Part shown: positions 11,751 through 20,655 of the stretch, in pieces
How the letters are laid out: each line of letters starts with the position of its first letter
How positions within the stretch are numbered: the first letter of the stretch is position 1
Source of the DNA: Agriotes lineatus
Lineage: Eukaryota > Arthropoda > Insecta > Coleoptera > Elateridae
DNA length: 64,000 nt
Direction: 5' to 3'
NCBI GenBank assembly: GCA_940337035.1
Contig: OW679197.1
Span: 60,285,903 to 60,349,902 of the forward strand
Notes under the pieces: generated by a model
The model's input: only the letters and a program-made list of their open reading frames with translations
The model's database searches: none
What the model was told of the DNA's origin: nothing
Made by a program: the position numbers and the translations under genes

Positions 11751-14700
11751 CTGTAACAGGTATTATTTCATCAGTTTGGCGTATTTCATTTGCATGTCTT
11801 TTAAATGTGTTTTTAGTAGTTAAATCTTCAACAAGATATGTATTATTGTCTAGGATTTTGATAATTTTGAAGGGTCCTTTAAATTTCATACTTCTTTTAT
11901 TTCTTCTGTCATTTTTAAGGAAAACTTTTTGGTTAACTTTAAAAGATACAAGTTCTTTATTTTTATTGGTTTTTTGATTTCTTTGTATTTTGGCTTGATT
12001 TTGTTTAGACTGGATTTCAGAATAAAAATGCGACATTTTATTTTTATGGTCATTAATGTAAGTTTCAAAATATTTGTCATTGCATAATTCAAATGGATTA
12101 TGACTGTCTGTATGTCCAAATAAAATTTCGGAAGGGGTAAATTTTAAATTAGAATGTATTGAATTATTATAGGCTAATATGCAATAAGACATTCTTTCTT
12201 TTTCAGGAGTATGTTCTAATAATCTATAGTGCTCTAAAATTGTCGAGTGTACTCGTTCAATTAACGAATTTGACTCATGATGTAAAGGTGTAGTTAGATG
12301 TAACTGTATTTTATGTAATTTTAAAAATTCTTTTATTACGGCGTTATCGAATTCATTATCAGCGATGATTTTCTGAGGTACGGCATAATGTGAAAAGAAC
12401 ATTAACAATGCTTTTGTTATGTCTATTTTATTTTGGGACTCTAATAAGTATGCTTGAGTAAATTTACTGAAATTGTCAATTACGGTTAAATATTTAGTTT
12501 GATTGATTTGGAAAATATCTGTACTGATACAAGAGAAAGGTTTATCATAGGTAGGCGTTAAACTAAAAGGCAATGTATTTGGATGTCTATGATATTTTTC
12601 ACGTTTACATGTATCACAGTTATTGATGTATTGCTTGATATCATTATCGATTCCTTTCCAGTAATAAGTACGTTTAATGTGTTCACTAGTTTCTTTAATT
12701 CCTCTGTGATTAGTTTTACCTAAATGATAGTCCGAAATATATTGTTCACGATGATCAGGATTAGTAACATAATTTACTTGCTTAGTGCATCGATGGAAGT
12801 GAGGAGAATTTTCATTACTGTTTTCAGTAATAAATTTGGAAAATTTATCAAAAATATTTTCATCTTGAAATATACAGTAATAATGGGAATTTGGTATACA
12901 ATATTCTAATAGTAACTGCACAAACTTTTCATGAAAGTTATTGTTGTTTACAAAAATGCTTATATGTGTGTAGCCATCGAATCTAGTGATTCTAAATGAT
13001 TTGGGAATTACAGCGTTAATAAATTCTAACTGGTTTTTATGATATTGTAGGGGTAGTTCGGATATGTCTATCACGGGGGATGATGAATGCTGGGAATGTA
13101 CAGTATTTACATCACTGTCAATATTTTGATTATCTATTGGTTCAATTTCTTGTGTGGGTGGAGTAACTGAAATATTCTGTGAATTAGTCTGTTTATTTGT
13201 TGTAACAGTATCTTTATGTCTATTTGATTTTCTTTTAATGGGTACGGTTTCAAGTGGTGATACAAAAGTAGGTATGGTAAAGTCAGTCAATTCAGGTGTA
13301 TATGGTCTTTGTGCCATCATACTTGCATTATCATCAAAACTAGGTTCTGGTGTATCTAATCGTTCGATTGATAGGGGGTTTATATTAATTCGACTTAAGG
13401 CATCAGCTACCTTATTGGTTTTTCCTGGTAGGTATTTAATGGTAAAATTAAATTCTTCTAATTTTATACTCCAACGGGTTAATTTAGAATTAGGCTCTTT
13501 GATGTTGCGAAGCCATATTAAAGGTCTATGATCTGTAAATATTGTAAAATGTACGCCATATAGATACGGTCGAAAGTGTTTGCAGGCCCAAACAATGGCT
13601 AATAATTCTCTTTCTATAGTGGGGTAGTTAATTTCGGCTTGGTTAAGGGTTCTTGATGCATAGCTGATAGGTCTGTTATTTTGTGATAATACTGCTCCAA
13701 GAGCAAATTTGCTAGCATCGGTAGTTAATTCAAATGGTTTTGTAAAGTCAGGATAAGCTAATATAGGGTCATTAGTTAACAAAATTTTTAATTTCTCAAA
13801 TTGTTCTATGAAATTTTGATCATGTATAATTTTTGAATCTTTCTTTAAACATAAAGTCAGGAATTTTGTTATTTTAGCATAATCTTTTATAAATTTACGA
13901 TAATAGCCTAAAAGTCCTAGGAACGATTTTATATCAGTTCTAGTTTTTGGTAAGGGAAATTTCATTATAGCACTGTTTTTATCTGGGTTTGGTTTTACAC
14001 CATCTTTGGTAAGTATGTGTCCTAAATAGGCAATGGATTTTTTTAAGAATTCAGATTTGTCTAGTTGTATTTTTAGGTTAGCATTGCGACATTTTTCAAA
14101 AACACGTCGTAATTTAATCATGTGTTCTTGTAGGGAAACTGAATAAATAATTATGTCATCAAGGTAAACCATACACTGTGTAGGCGTTAGGCCAATCAAT
14201 GCCTGATTTATAAGACGTTGAAAGCTGCTTGGACTGTTTTTCATCCCGAAAGCTAAGCGTTTAAACTGGAAGTGACCTTCTTCGGTAGAAAAGGCTGTCT
14301 TTTCTCTATCAGCTTTGTTTACTTTAATTTGATGAAATCCTGAGGCCAAATCAAGGGTAGTAAAATATTCAGATTTACCTAAATTGTCAAGAACTTGTTC
14401 TATGAGAGGTAACGGGTATTTGTCTTCTATAGTATTCTCGTTCAGTTTTCTATAATCAATAACAATTCTCCATTTTTGTTTGCCTGAATTGTCTAATTTT
14501 TTTGGAACGATCCATATAGGTGCATTATATGGTGACTCGGAATGTTCAATGATTCCGTCAGCAAGCATTTTATTTATTTGATTTTTTACCTCCTCGCGAT
14601 GAACATGAGGGTAGCGATAATTTTTTGTAAATATTGGGATGTCATTCTTTGTACGTATAAAATGTCTTGTCAAGTTTGTGTAAGTCAAGGGTAATTCTGG

Positions 14701-15188
14701 GTGATGAAAAATATCTTTGAATTCGTAACATAAAGTTTTTAATGCATGAGCTTCTTGTTTAAGTTTAGATTGGTTATAATAAAACGGTATAATGTTTTTT
14801 TCTGTTTGAATGTGCATCCATTTAAAATCAATTTTTGCATTTATATTTGCTAATAAATCAGATCCTATTAATCCAACATAATCGGGACTGAAATTAAACA
14901 TATAGCACATATGACTTCCGGGTTCTAAAAATAATGAGTTTATTGGAATATGGGCTACTTGATTATGTGTAGTAGTACCATGGGGTGTAGTTATTTGAAA
15001 ATGGTAATTGTGAATTGAATTTGGAAAATGTTTTTCGACAAATAAGGGTTATATTAGTGTTTTACTACTGCCGGTATCAATCAGTATTTTATTTTGTGTA
15101 CCTGGTATTAAAATGTAAGGTAAATTAGATTTAATTGTGTGCAAAGTAAATGTTTCAATTTTATCCGAGGCTCTATTTAAAAATTTAC
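11713..15188 (-). CDS. pol: Pol polyprotein of element 1 (PR-RT-RNase H-IN), one internal stop
   Basis: Pol is in the -1 frame relative to gag. It starts at the gag end and has no ATG of its own. The protease active site DTGSS lies near 15,070; nine bases after that motif's SK there is an in-frame TAA at 15,049-15,051. Downstream, 1,065 codons from Met 14,910 are uninterrupted. Counting from that Met, RT spans about 95-300 with YLDD at 249-252. RNase H follows (TTDAS near 398, TDHRPL further on). Integrase has an H-x-H-C-x2-C zinc finger (roughly 730-775), the core acidic residues (STDIF, IADNEF, IERVHST) and a KGPF motif near the end. The G usually found in the DxGxEF block is replaced. The C-terminus overlaps env. 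Confidence 0.92.
15049..15051 (-). other. Premature TAA in the protease of element 1
   Basis: On the minus strand the codon after ...KTLI in the protease is TAA. The frame is otherwise open on both sides, from the gag overlap to Met 14,910. This looks like a single-base lesion, or a sequencing error, in an otherwise intact pol. Confidence 0.8.
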
Positions 15189-16403
15189 GTTATCACTGTT
15201 GTTTTCGTGGTCAATGTCAATGTATTCTGGTGAATAATCAGCATAAAAATTCTGAGAGTCATCAATTGCGTTATCTTCAGGAAGTGGGTTATCACATTCT
15301 GAATAATCTGTGTCAATGTCCTCGTGATGTAATTCTTCGGGATTATAATTATTTGGTTGAGTTACTTGTAAATGATTAGAACGATAATTTGGTCTTTTAT
15401 TTGAATTTAAATTTTGAATGTTACTATTTAACGGTCTTTTTGGGATGGCTGCATGTACAGTAGATGTTTGCATCGGTTCAACTGGATTATTTGGAACAAA
15501 ATTTCGTTTCGGAGCGAAAACATTTCTTTCAAAAGGTTGTCGATACCAGCCTGGGGTTTGAAATTGTGCAGGGGGTTGAGAAAAGTTACGTTGGAAAGTG
15601 GGATTTTGGGGACTTCTAAATATATTAGAAAACTTTTGAATTGGTTGTCGCTGAATATTTTGATTAGGCATAAAGTTATTGTGTTTAATCCATGGATTAT
15701 TTTGGGTATTCTGATGATGCATTATTGGTTTATTAGTACTTTCAGTTGGTGAATAATTACGATATGCATTTTGAGAATAACGGATATCTAATTCATCTCT
15801 AACAATTGCAATAGCATTTTCTAAACTGTTGGGATTTCTAGCTCGTAACAAAGTACCAAATGGTTCATTTAAACCGCTCAAAAATGCTCTAAGGGCTAAA
15901 TTTTTTGAATTTAGTAGTTTATAATCCTTTACAGCTCTGACTTCAGGACCAAGAGAAATTTTTGAATTAAAAATTGCTAAATGTGTCCTAATTCTATTAT
16001 AAAAATCAATAGGGGATTCTTTTTGATTTTGTTTCATTTTAGCTAGATCTATGGTTAAATTTAATTCGGATCGCTGATCTCCAAAGTTATTAATCAGTGT
16101 CTGTTTTAGTTCATTCCAGTTATTAAATTCATAACCGGTAACAACTTCTAATGCTTTATCTCTTAATTTATTTCTAATTGATGAAAGTAAAAATTTATTA
16201 ATATAAGCTTCTGGCTGGGCTGGTACTAAAAATTGTGATAAAATAAGCTCAGCAGACCTAATAAATTCTGATAAATTTAGAGGATTACCATCATAGGTTG
16301 GTATTTCAGAAATCATTCGTACAGAAAAACCTGGTGGGAATAAATCTGCCATGTTTTGATTTGCTGGTGGTTGATTTAATATTAAACGTGGTGGTCTCAG
16401 CAT
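15177..16403 (-). CDS. gag: Gag protein of element 1
   Basis: This intact 408-codon frame starts at the first Met after the leader. Residues about 30-220 form an all-helical capsid-like region resembling the retrotransposon gag family (motifs such as IPTYDGNPLNLSEFI and FYNRIRTHLAIF). The C-terminal half is rich in N, Q, P and R, has no CCHC zinc knuckle, and ends in an acidic tail. Lack of a zinc knuckle is usual for errantivirus Gag. It would form the particle core and bind genomic RNA. The ORF ends inside the slippery sequence that leads into pol. Confidence 0.88.
   Translation of the reverse strand: MLRPPRLILNQPPANQNMADLFPPGFSVRMISEIPTYDGNPLNLSEFIRSAELILSQFLVPAQPEAYINKFLLSSIRNKLRDKALEVVTGYEFNNWNELKQTLINNFGDQRSELNLTIDLAKMKQNQKESPIDFYNRIRTHLAIFNSKISLGPEVRAVKDYKLLNSKNLALRAFLSGLNEPFGTLLRARNPNSLENAIAIVRDELDIRYSQNAYRNYSPTESTNKPIMHHQNTQNNPWIKHNNFMPNQNIQRQPIQKFSNIFRSPQNPTFQRNFSQPPAQFQTPGWYRQPFERNVFAPKRNFVPNNPVEPMQTSTVHAAIPKRPLNSNIQNLNSNKRPNYRSNHLQVTQPNNYNPEELHHEDIDTDYSECDNPLPEDNAIDDSQNFYADYSPEYIDIDHENNSDNVNF
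15180..15186 (-). promoter_or_regulatory. Candidate -1 ribosomal frameshift site at the gag/pol junction
   Basis: In the gag frame the last codons read GTA-AAT-TTT-TAA. The heptamer A-AAT-TTT fits X-XXY-YYZ and sits immediately before the gag stop. The pol frame opens in the -1 frame exactly across it. This is the expected expression strategy for errantiviral Gag-Pol. I did not fold the downstream RNA. Confidence 0.65.
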
Positions 16404-17011
16404 AAAAATTCACTATTATTTTTAACGATTGATTTTTATGTTAGTAAACAATATTATTCTAGGGGAAATTTAATACTAGGGGTGTATAGAAATCTACGCA
16501 CAAAACGCAAGCACAAACACAGATTAAGCACACAAACTATGTGCGGTGATTGGTCAAGCTTACTACGTTTTGCCTGAACTTATAAATAAATATTTAAAAC
16601 TATGTTATTGGGTTTATAATTTGTTTAAAAAAACACACTTTAATACGTGAAAGGTTGCTTACTTCATATTTGTAGTTGATGAACGTGTAGACTTCCTCTG
16701 GATTGGTCGTACAGTTGATTCGTAGTTGATTAAAGATGTAGACTTCCTCTGGATTGGTCGTACAGGTGATCTCGATGATCAGGAACTCCTCGATGGAGCA
16801 GGTGTCTCCAATAGACTGATGTCTTCGATAGACTGGACCAGTAGTTGGCGGTGCTTCTTCTTGGCGATGTTTGTCCTCAAAGTTGCGTTGCTTCGTACCG
16901 GTGTTAAGTTTGTTTTAGGAATACTTGGTTAAGTATTAAAATACACAAAAGAGCGAAAAATGAAAAAAAAATAATTTTTTTTTCAAAAATTCGTAGTGCC
17001 CTTCTGCCAAG
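16404..17011 (-). other. 5' leader of element 1 between primer site and gag
   Basis: About 600 bp of untranslated leader. It holds a direct repeat (GTAGACTTCCTCTGGATTGG plus TCGTACAG) at 16,687-16,714 and 16,738-16,765, offset 51 bp. Purpose unknown; a packaging or splice-donor role is only a guess. Confidence 0.6.
16687..16765. repeat. Two copies of a 28-bp repeat (51-bp period) in the leader of element 1
   Basis: The two copies of GTAGACTTCCTCTGGATTGG + TCGTACAG are identical, which suggests a recent tandem duplication. Confidence 0.85.
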
Positions 17012-17029
17012 TATCCTACCGACTGCGCC
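17012..17029 (-). promoter_or_regulatory. Primer binding site of element 1 (tRNA-Ser)
   Basis: The minus strand next to the 5' LTR reads TGGCGCAGTCGGTAGGAT, sharing its first T with the LTR end. Its complement ends CGACTGC-G-CCA, which fits the 3' acceptor strand of insect tRNA-Ser (5' end GCAGTCG). The same site occurs at 39,840 in element 2. Confidence 0.85.
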
Positions 17030-17357
17030 AGTTAAGTTGCCAATCGTGGACTTAACAAAAAAAACTTTATTTGTTTTACTACACAAAAGCTTTAATTAAT
17101 GTAGGAGTTACAAATTTTAACAGAGTAACGTTCTACAGGACACAAATCTATGAACGAACTCGAACAGGCTAATTTGAACTAACTCTAAAAACATACAACA
17201 GCAATATTTATAACATTTCTTATCTAAGGATGGAAATTACTGGTTTCAATTGACGTCATTGGGATTTCAGAGAATACAGCACATGACACGTTATCAGGGA
17301 TGACACATTATATCAATAGCACATGACTCGTTATCAGAGATGACACATTACATTACT
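17030..17357 (-). repeat. 5' LTR of errantivirus-like element 1
   Basis: A 328-bp direct partner of 9,622-9,950. It ends directly against the BEL/Pao integrase coding sequence at 17,358. Confidence 0.95.
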
Positions 17358-18221
17358 CGCGGTTCAAAGCTTATCAAATCATACATTTGCCTGTTCGTGT
17401 GTTTGGTAAGTAAGGCCATACATTTAGAACTACTCACGTCTCTAACGACAGACGCCTTTATAGCGGCCTTGAGGCGTTTTATAAGCCGCAGAGGCAAACC
17501 AATTTCAATATCCTCGGATAATGGTGCAAATTTTAAAGGTGCCTCAAATCACCTAAAGGAGCTTTATGCATTTTTAAAATCTAATAAAAATAAAAATCTA
17601 ATTTCAAATTACATGGCAAACCAGGAAATAAATTGGGAATTCATCACTCCCAGAAGCCCGCACCAAGGCGGCATTTGGGAAAGTGGTGTCAAATCGGTTA
17701 AGTTGCATTTAAAGAAAACATTAGGGCACTCTTCATTAAGTTACAAAGATTTTTCCACGTTGTTAACACAAATAGAGGCAATTCTGAACTCTCGCCCTCT
17801 ATCGACCTTATCCGCCGATCCTCGAGATACCACTCCTTTAACTCCGGGTCACTTTTTAATAACCCGATCCTTTAACACCATTCCTGATGCCAGTCTGGAC
17901 CATCTCAACGAGAACAGATTGTCGCTTTACCAGCGCATTCAGCGCACTGTACAAGGATTCTGGCGTCGTTGGAGTCGTGAAGTTGTGCCTGAACTACAAC
18001 GCAAGACCAAGTGGTTCAAGTCCCTACCAGAGTTGGCTAAGATAGACTCTTTAGTTTTGGTAAAGGAGGAAAATCTACCGCCTCTGCAGTGGTTATTAGG
18101 TCGCGTGATAGATCTGCACAGATCAGCTGACGGCGTTGTGCGTTCCGTCACGCTGCGAGTTTCCAGTGGGCAAAGCATCACAAGGTCCATTCACAATGTG
18201 TGTGTGCTACCGCGTGAGTAA
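17358..18221 (+). pseudogene. pol: BEL/Pao integrase C-terminal part, 5' truncated
   Basis: The open frame starts at the element 1 LTR boundary with RGSKLIKSYICLFVC and runs 288 codons to a stop. RGxK...YxCxFVCxxxKAxHLEL and AFIAALRRFISRRG are typical of the BEL/Pao integrase core. The second catalytic Asp (SSDNGANF) and the Glu (SPHQGGIWESGVK) are present. The first catalytic region, the zinc finger, RT, RNase H and gag are missing. The C-terminal part (FWRRWSREVVPELQ, LVLVKEENLPPLQWLLGRV, then HNVCVLP) matches the domain found downstream of BEL integrases. There are no internal stops. The missing 5' part is not on the other side of element 1. Confidence 0.9.
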
Positions 18222-18403
18222 AATAACTCAGTGCACGCTTGATTCTTTTGAAGTGTTTACGCATATACTTGTTGCTATGCTACTTTTTAGAATATTAAGT
18301 TAGAGTTAAGTTCTTGCAAATGTATTTGTTGTTCACAGCCTGTTATAGTTAATACTGTTTACCTTTGTTCTGTTTTGAAATCATGTGATTTCAAGGCGGC
18401 CGG
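18222..18403 (+). other. BEL/Pao 3' UTR and polypurine-like tract
   Basis: Non-coding, ending in AAGGCGGCCGG directly before a TGTTAAC LTR-like start. GGCGGCCGG before TGTT is the usual BEL/Pao arrangement. Confidence 0.6.
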
Positions 18404-18770
18404 TGTTAACGATTGTAGGATTTAATTCAAATATTTAAATTTGCCGCTCGTTTTGTATGAGTTAGCGGAAGCGGTGGTTCGCCCCACCATTATTGCCGGC
18501 ATCCGCTTGAGAGCACTTCCGGCCTGTCTGTGTACACGATGGCGTGCGATCCAACAATGTTCTGGCACGCTTGTCTGTAGATATGTGGTTAATAGTGTTT
18601 GTTACTGTGCAACATGTTTATTAAATGTGTTTACAATGTGGTACGCCTTTTATTCGTAAAATAGACTCCCGCGTCTCCTGTGCACGCAAATGTTTGCATT
18701 CCGCAGAGCGGGTCTTGCAGAAAGGGATTTCGGCCAGCACCTCGGTGAGAAGAAACGAAGCAGCCAACCT
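18404..18770 (+). repeat. Probable BEL/Pao 3' LTR (right end undetermined)
   Basis: It begins TGTTAACGATTGTAGG after the purine-rich tract and is GC-richer than its surroundings. No 5' LTR is in the window, so the right boundary cannot be fixed. LINE coding begins by about 18,776. Confidence 0.5.
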
Positions 18771-19620
18771 TTTACAAAACATAGACTACCAAAAAGTCTT
18801 CGATACTGTAGAAACATGGGCACTAACGATTGCACTTAAAAGAGGCAAAATAGATGATAGATATATAAAACTAATAAGCAGCATGTACGAAAACTCAACT
18901 ATGAAGGTACAAATATATGAAGGCACAAGCCCAATACGCATTGAACGAGGCATCAGACAGTTCGATCCAATTTCGCCAAAACTCTTCACTAATTTACTGG
19001 AAGACGTCTTTAAGACACTAAACTGGGACGAAAAAGGTGTAATTATACACGGCGAATACTTGTCAAATGATGATATCATCCTTATATACTTTATAGAACA
19101 AATGATCTTACAACTTTATGACGCCTTAAGGAAGGTTGGACTGAACATAAACTTATCAAAGACAAAGATAATGACGAACACAGAATAAGGCAGACCAGTT
19201 TACATAGATAACAACCAAATCGATCTAGTGGAGGAATACATATCCTTGGGGCAGACACTAACAATGTCAGAAAAGGCGCAGACAGCGGAAGTGAGCAGAA
19301 GGATAAAATTGGCTTGGGCGGCATTCGAAAAATTGAAAAATGTCTTCAAGGCAAACCTACCTCAACATCTAAAAACTAAAGTATTCGAGCAATGCGTGTT
19401 GCCTACTCTTACTTACGCGGCAGAGACCTGGCCACTCACAGAAACAAACATTGAAAAACTAAAAGTGCCGCCAAGAAAGATGGAGAGGTCTATGCTAGGA
19501 CTAAGGCTACAGGATAGAAATACAAACGAAGCTACAAATAGACTATCATGGAAACCACTCAAAGAGCCGTATGTCTATAAATGGAATAGTTAGACGATGA
19601 TAATGATGATGATGATACGG
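18771..19620 (+). pseudogene. RTE-like LINE, 5' truncated and internally deleted
   Basis: From about 18,776 the frame encodes a reverse transcriptase palm (IDYQKVFDTVETWAL, then GIRQFDPISPKLFT and LNINLSKTKIM). The catalytic box reads LSNDDIILI: the DD is present, but the residues expected before it are gone, as if about 12 bp were deleted. A TAA at 19,186-19,188 interrupts the frame, which resumes with EEYISLGQTL, RRIKLAWAAFEKL and YAAETWPLT, typical of the RTE thumb. About 100 residues are then missing before a W-x2-L-x-E-x-YV-x2-WNS end. A GATGAT-rich microsatellite at 19,594-19,617 is the expected RTE 3' tail. Confidence 0.8.
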
Positions 19621-20024
19621 TAGCTGACATATTTAGAGATTATAATTGTCCACTTTTATAACTAAACTCATACTGGTTCGCAGGAGTATAAAATATTTAA
19701 AAACTCCTAGAGATCGTATAAAAGCTGCTGTTCATTGCCAACAAAGCGCCTTCGAAAGTTTCAAATCGTCTGAAAATATAACCAATATATAACCTACATC
19801 TAACATTATTAGATAAATTTGGCGATGTACAATCACAAATCGAGGAACTGTATAATTCCATCATTAAGATCCAATACAATATTATCAATTTCAAATTTAA
19901 CTGAAATTAACGACGGATTTGAAGATTGGATTTTCTTTAAAGAAACATCTTGTAATGACAAGAAAAGAGTATCAGATTTCTTTATTGCTGCTCCGGAAGT
20001 TCAGTGGAAATGAGGGAGATTCCA
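19621..20024. other. Non-coding, nothing recognised
   Basis: AT-rich DNA between the LINE tail and the palindrome. Short overlapping open frames only. Confidence 0.4.
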
Positions 20025-20164
20025 CAAAATGCGAAAACAATGGCTGACACTGACCATTCTAATTAATAAATGTCATCAAAAGTCGTTATTCAAATCTAAA
20101 CAATGACTTTTGATGACATTTATTAATTAGAATTGTCAGTCTCAGCACTTGCTTTCGCATTTTG
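20025..20164. repeat. 140-bp near-palindrome (fold-back or MITE-like)
   Basis: The arms are about 60 bp each around a short loop near 20,091-20,104. The innermost 29 bp (20,056-20,084 and 20,105-20,133) are a perfect inverted repeat. Outside them the arms match with few changes to CAAAATGCGAAA at both ends. It contains no coding sequence. It could be a tiny fold-back MITE; I did not find a clear target duplication. Confidence 0.8.
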
Positions 20165-20655
20165 AAAATTAGGTAAAAAAAGTATCCCGGCATGTGCATT
20201 AGATGAACTACTTTTATGATAACATGGTTTCATAAAAGTAAGTAGATATTTCTGAAATTTTGCATGAGATCATAATTTTACATTTAGTAGAACTCTTCCT
20301 GGTAACATTTTGTGTTATTTAAAACAGAAGGGGTGCTTTACCTGAAAAAACAATTGTTTTTATCTACAGCTCGTGAGGGCTCATGAAGACCAATCCAACA
20401 TTTTCGTATTAAGATTTTCGACTAAGAATTGTACAAGGAATATCGCTACCTCAAGCTTTTGCACCAATTTGTATACACTCTGTATAGAAAAAACTATCAA
20501 CTATTTCTAACCAATATAAATAATTAATGAGTAGGTAAGCCCAAAAAAATGCGGGATGTTGTACCAATATTAAATTTAAATAATACGAAAGTTACCATTA
20601 TACATCAATCAAAATATCCGTTAGTTATGTAAATTGTATATGAATAAGCATATAT
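20165..20655. other. Non-coding, nothing recognised
   Basis: AT-rich DNA up to the left LTR of the long-LTR element. Confidence 0.4.

Larger units (their letters stand above)
9622..17357 (-). mobile_element. Errantivirus-like LTR element 1 (Ty3/gypsy class with env)
   Basis: The element is 7.7 kb, transcribed leftwards, and has LTRs at 9,622-9,950 (3') and 17,030-17,357 (5'). The order LTR, primer site, gag, pol (PR-RT-RNase H-IN), env, polypurine tract, LTR is complete. The LTRs differ at only a few positions in 328, so the insertion is young. Gag and env are open; the only lesion I found in pol is one stop codon in the protease. LTR ends are AGT...ACT, as in errantiviruses. The expected 4-bp target duplication is not seen (AACT on the left, CGCG on the right). 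Confidence 0.92.

Noticed and set aside
13154..13531. 125-codon plus-strand frame inside element 1
   Set aside because: It is the antisense shadow of the pol coding sequence.
18441..18659. 72-codon frame after the BEL integrase
   Set aside because: It lies in the probable BEL 3' LTR and has no protein signature.
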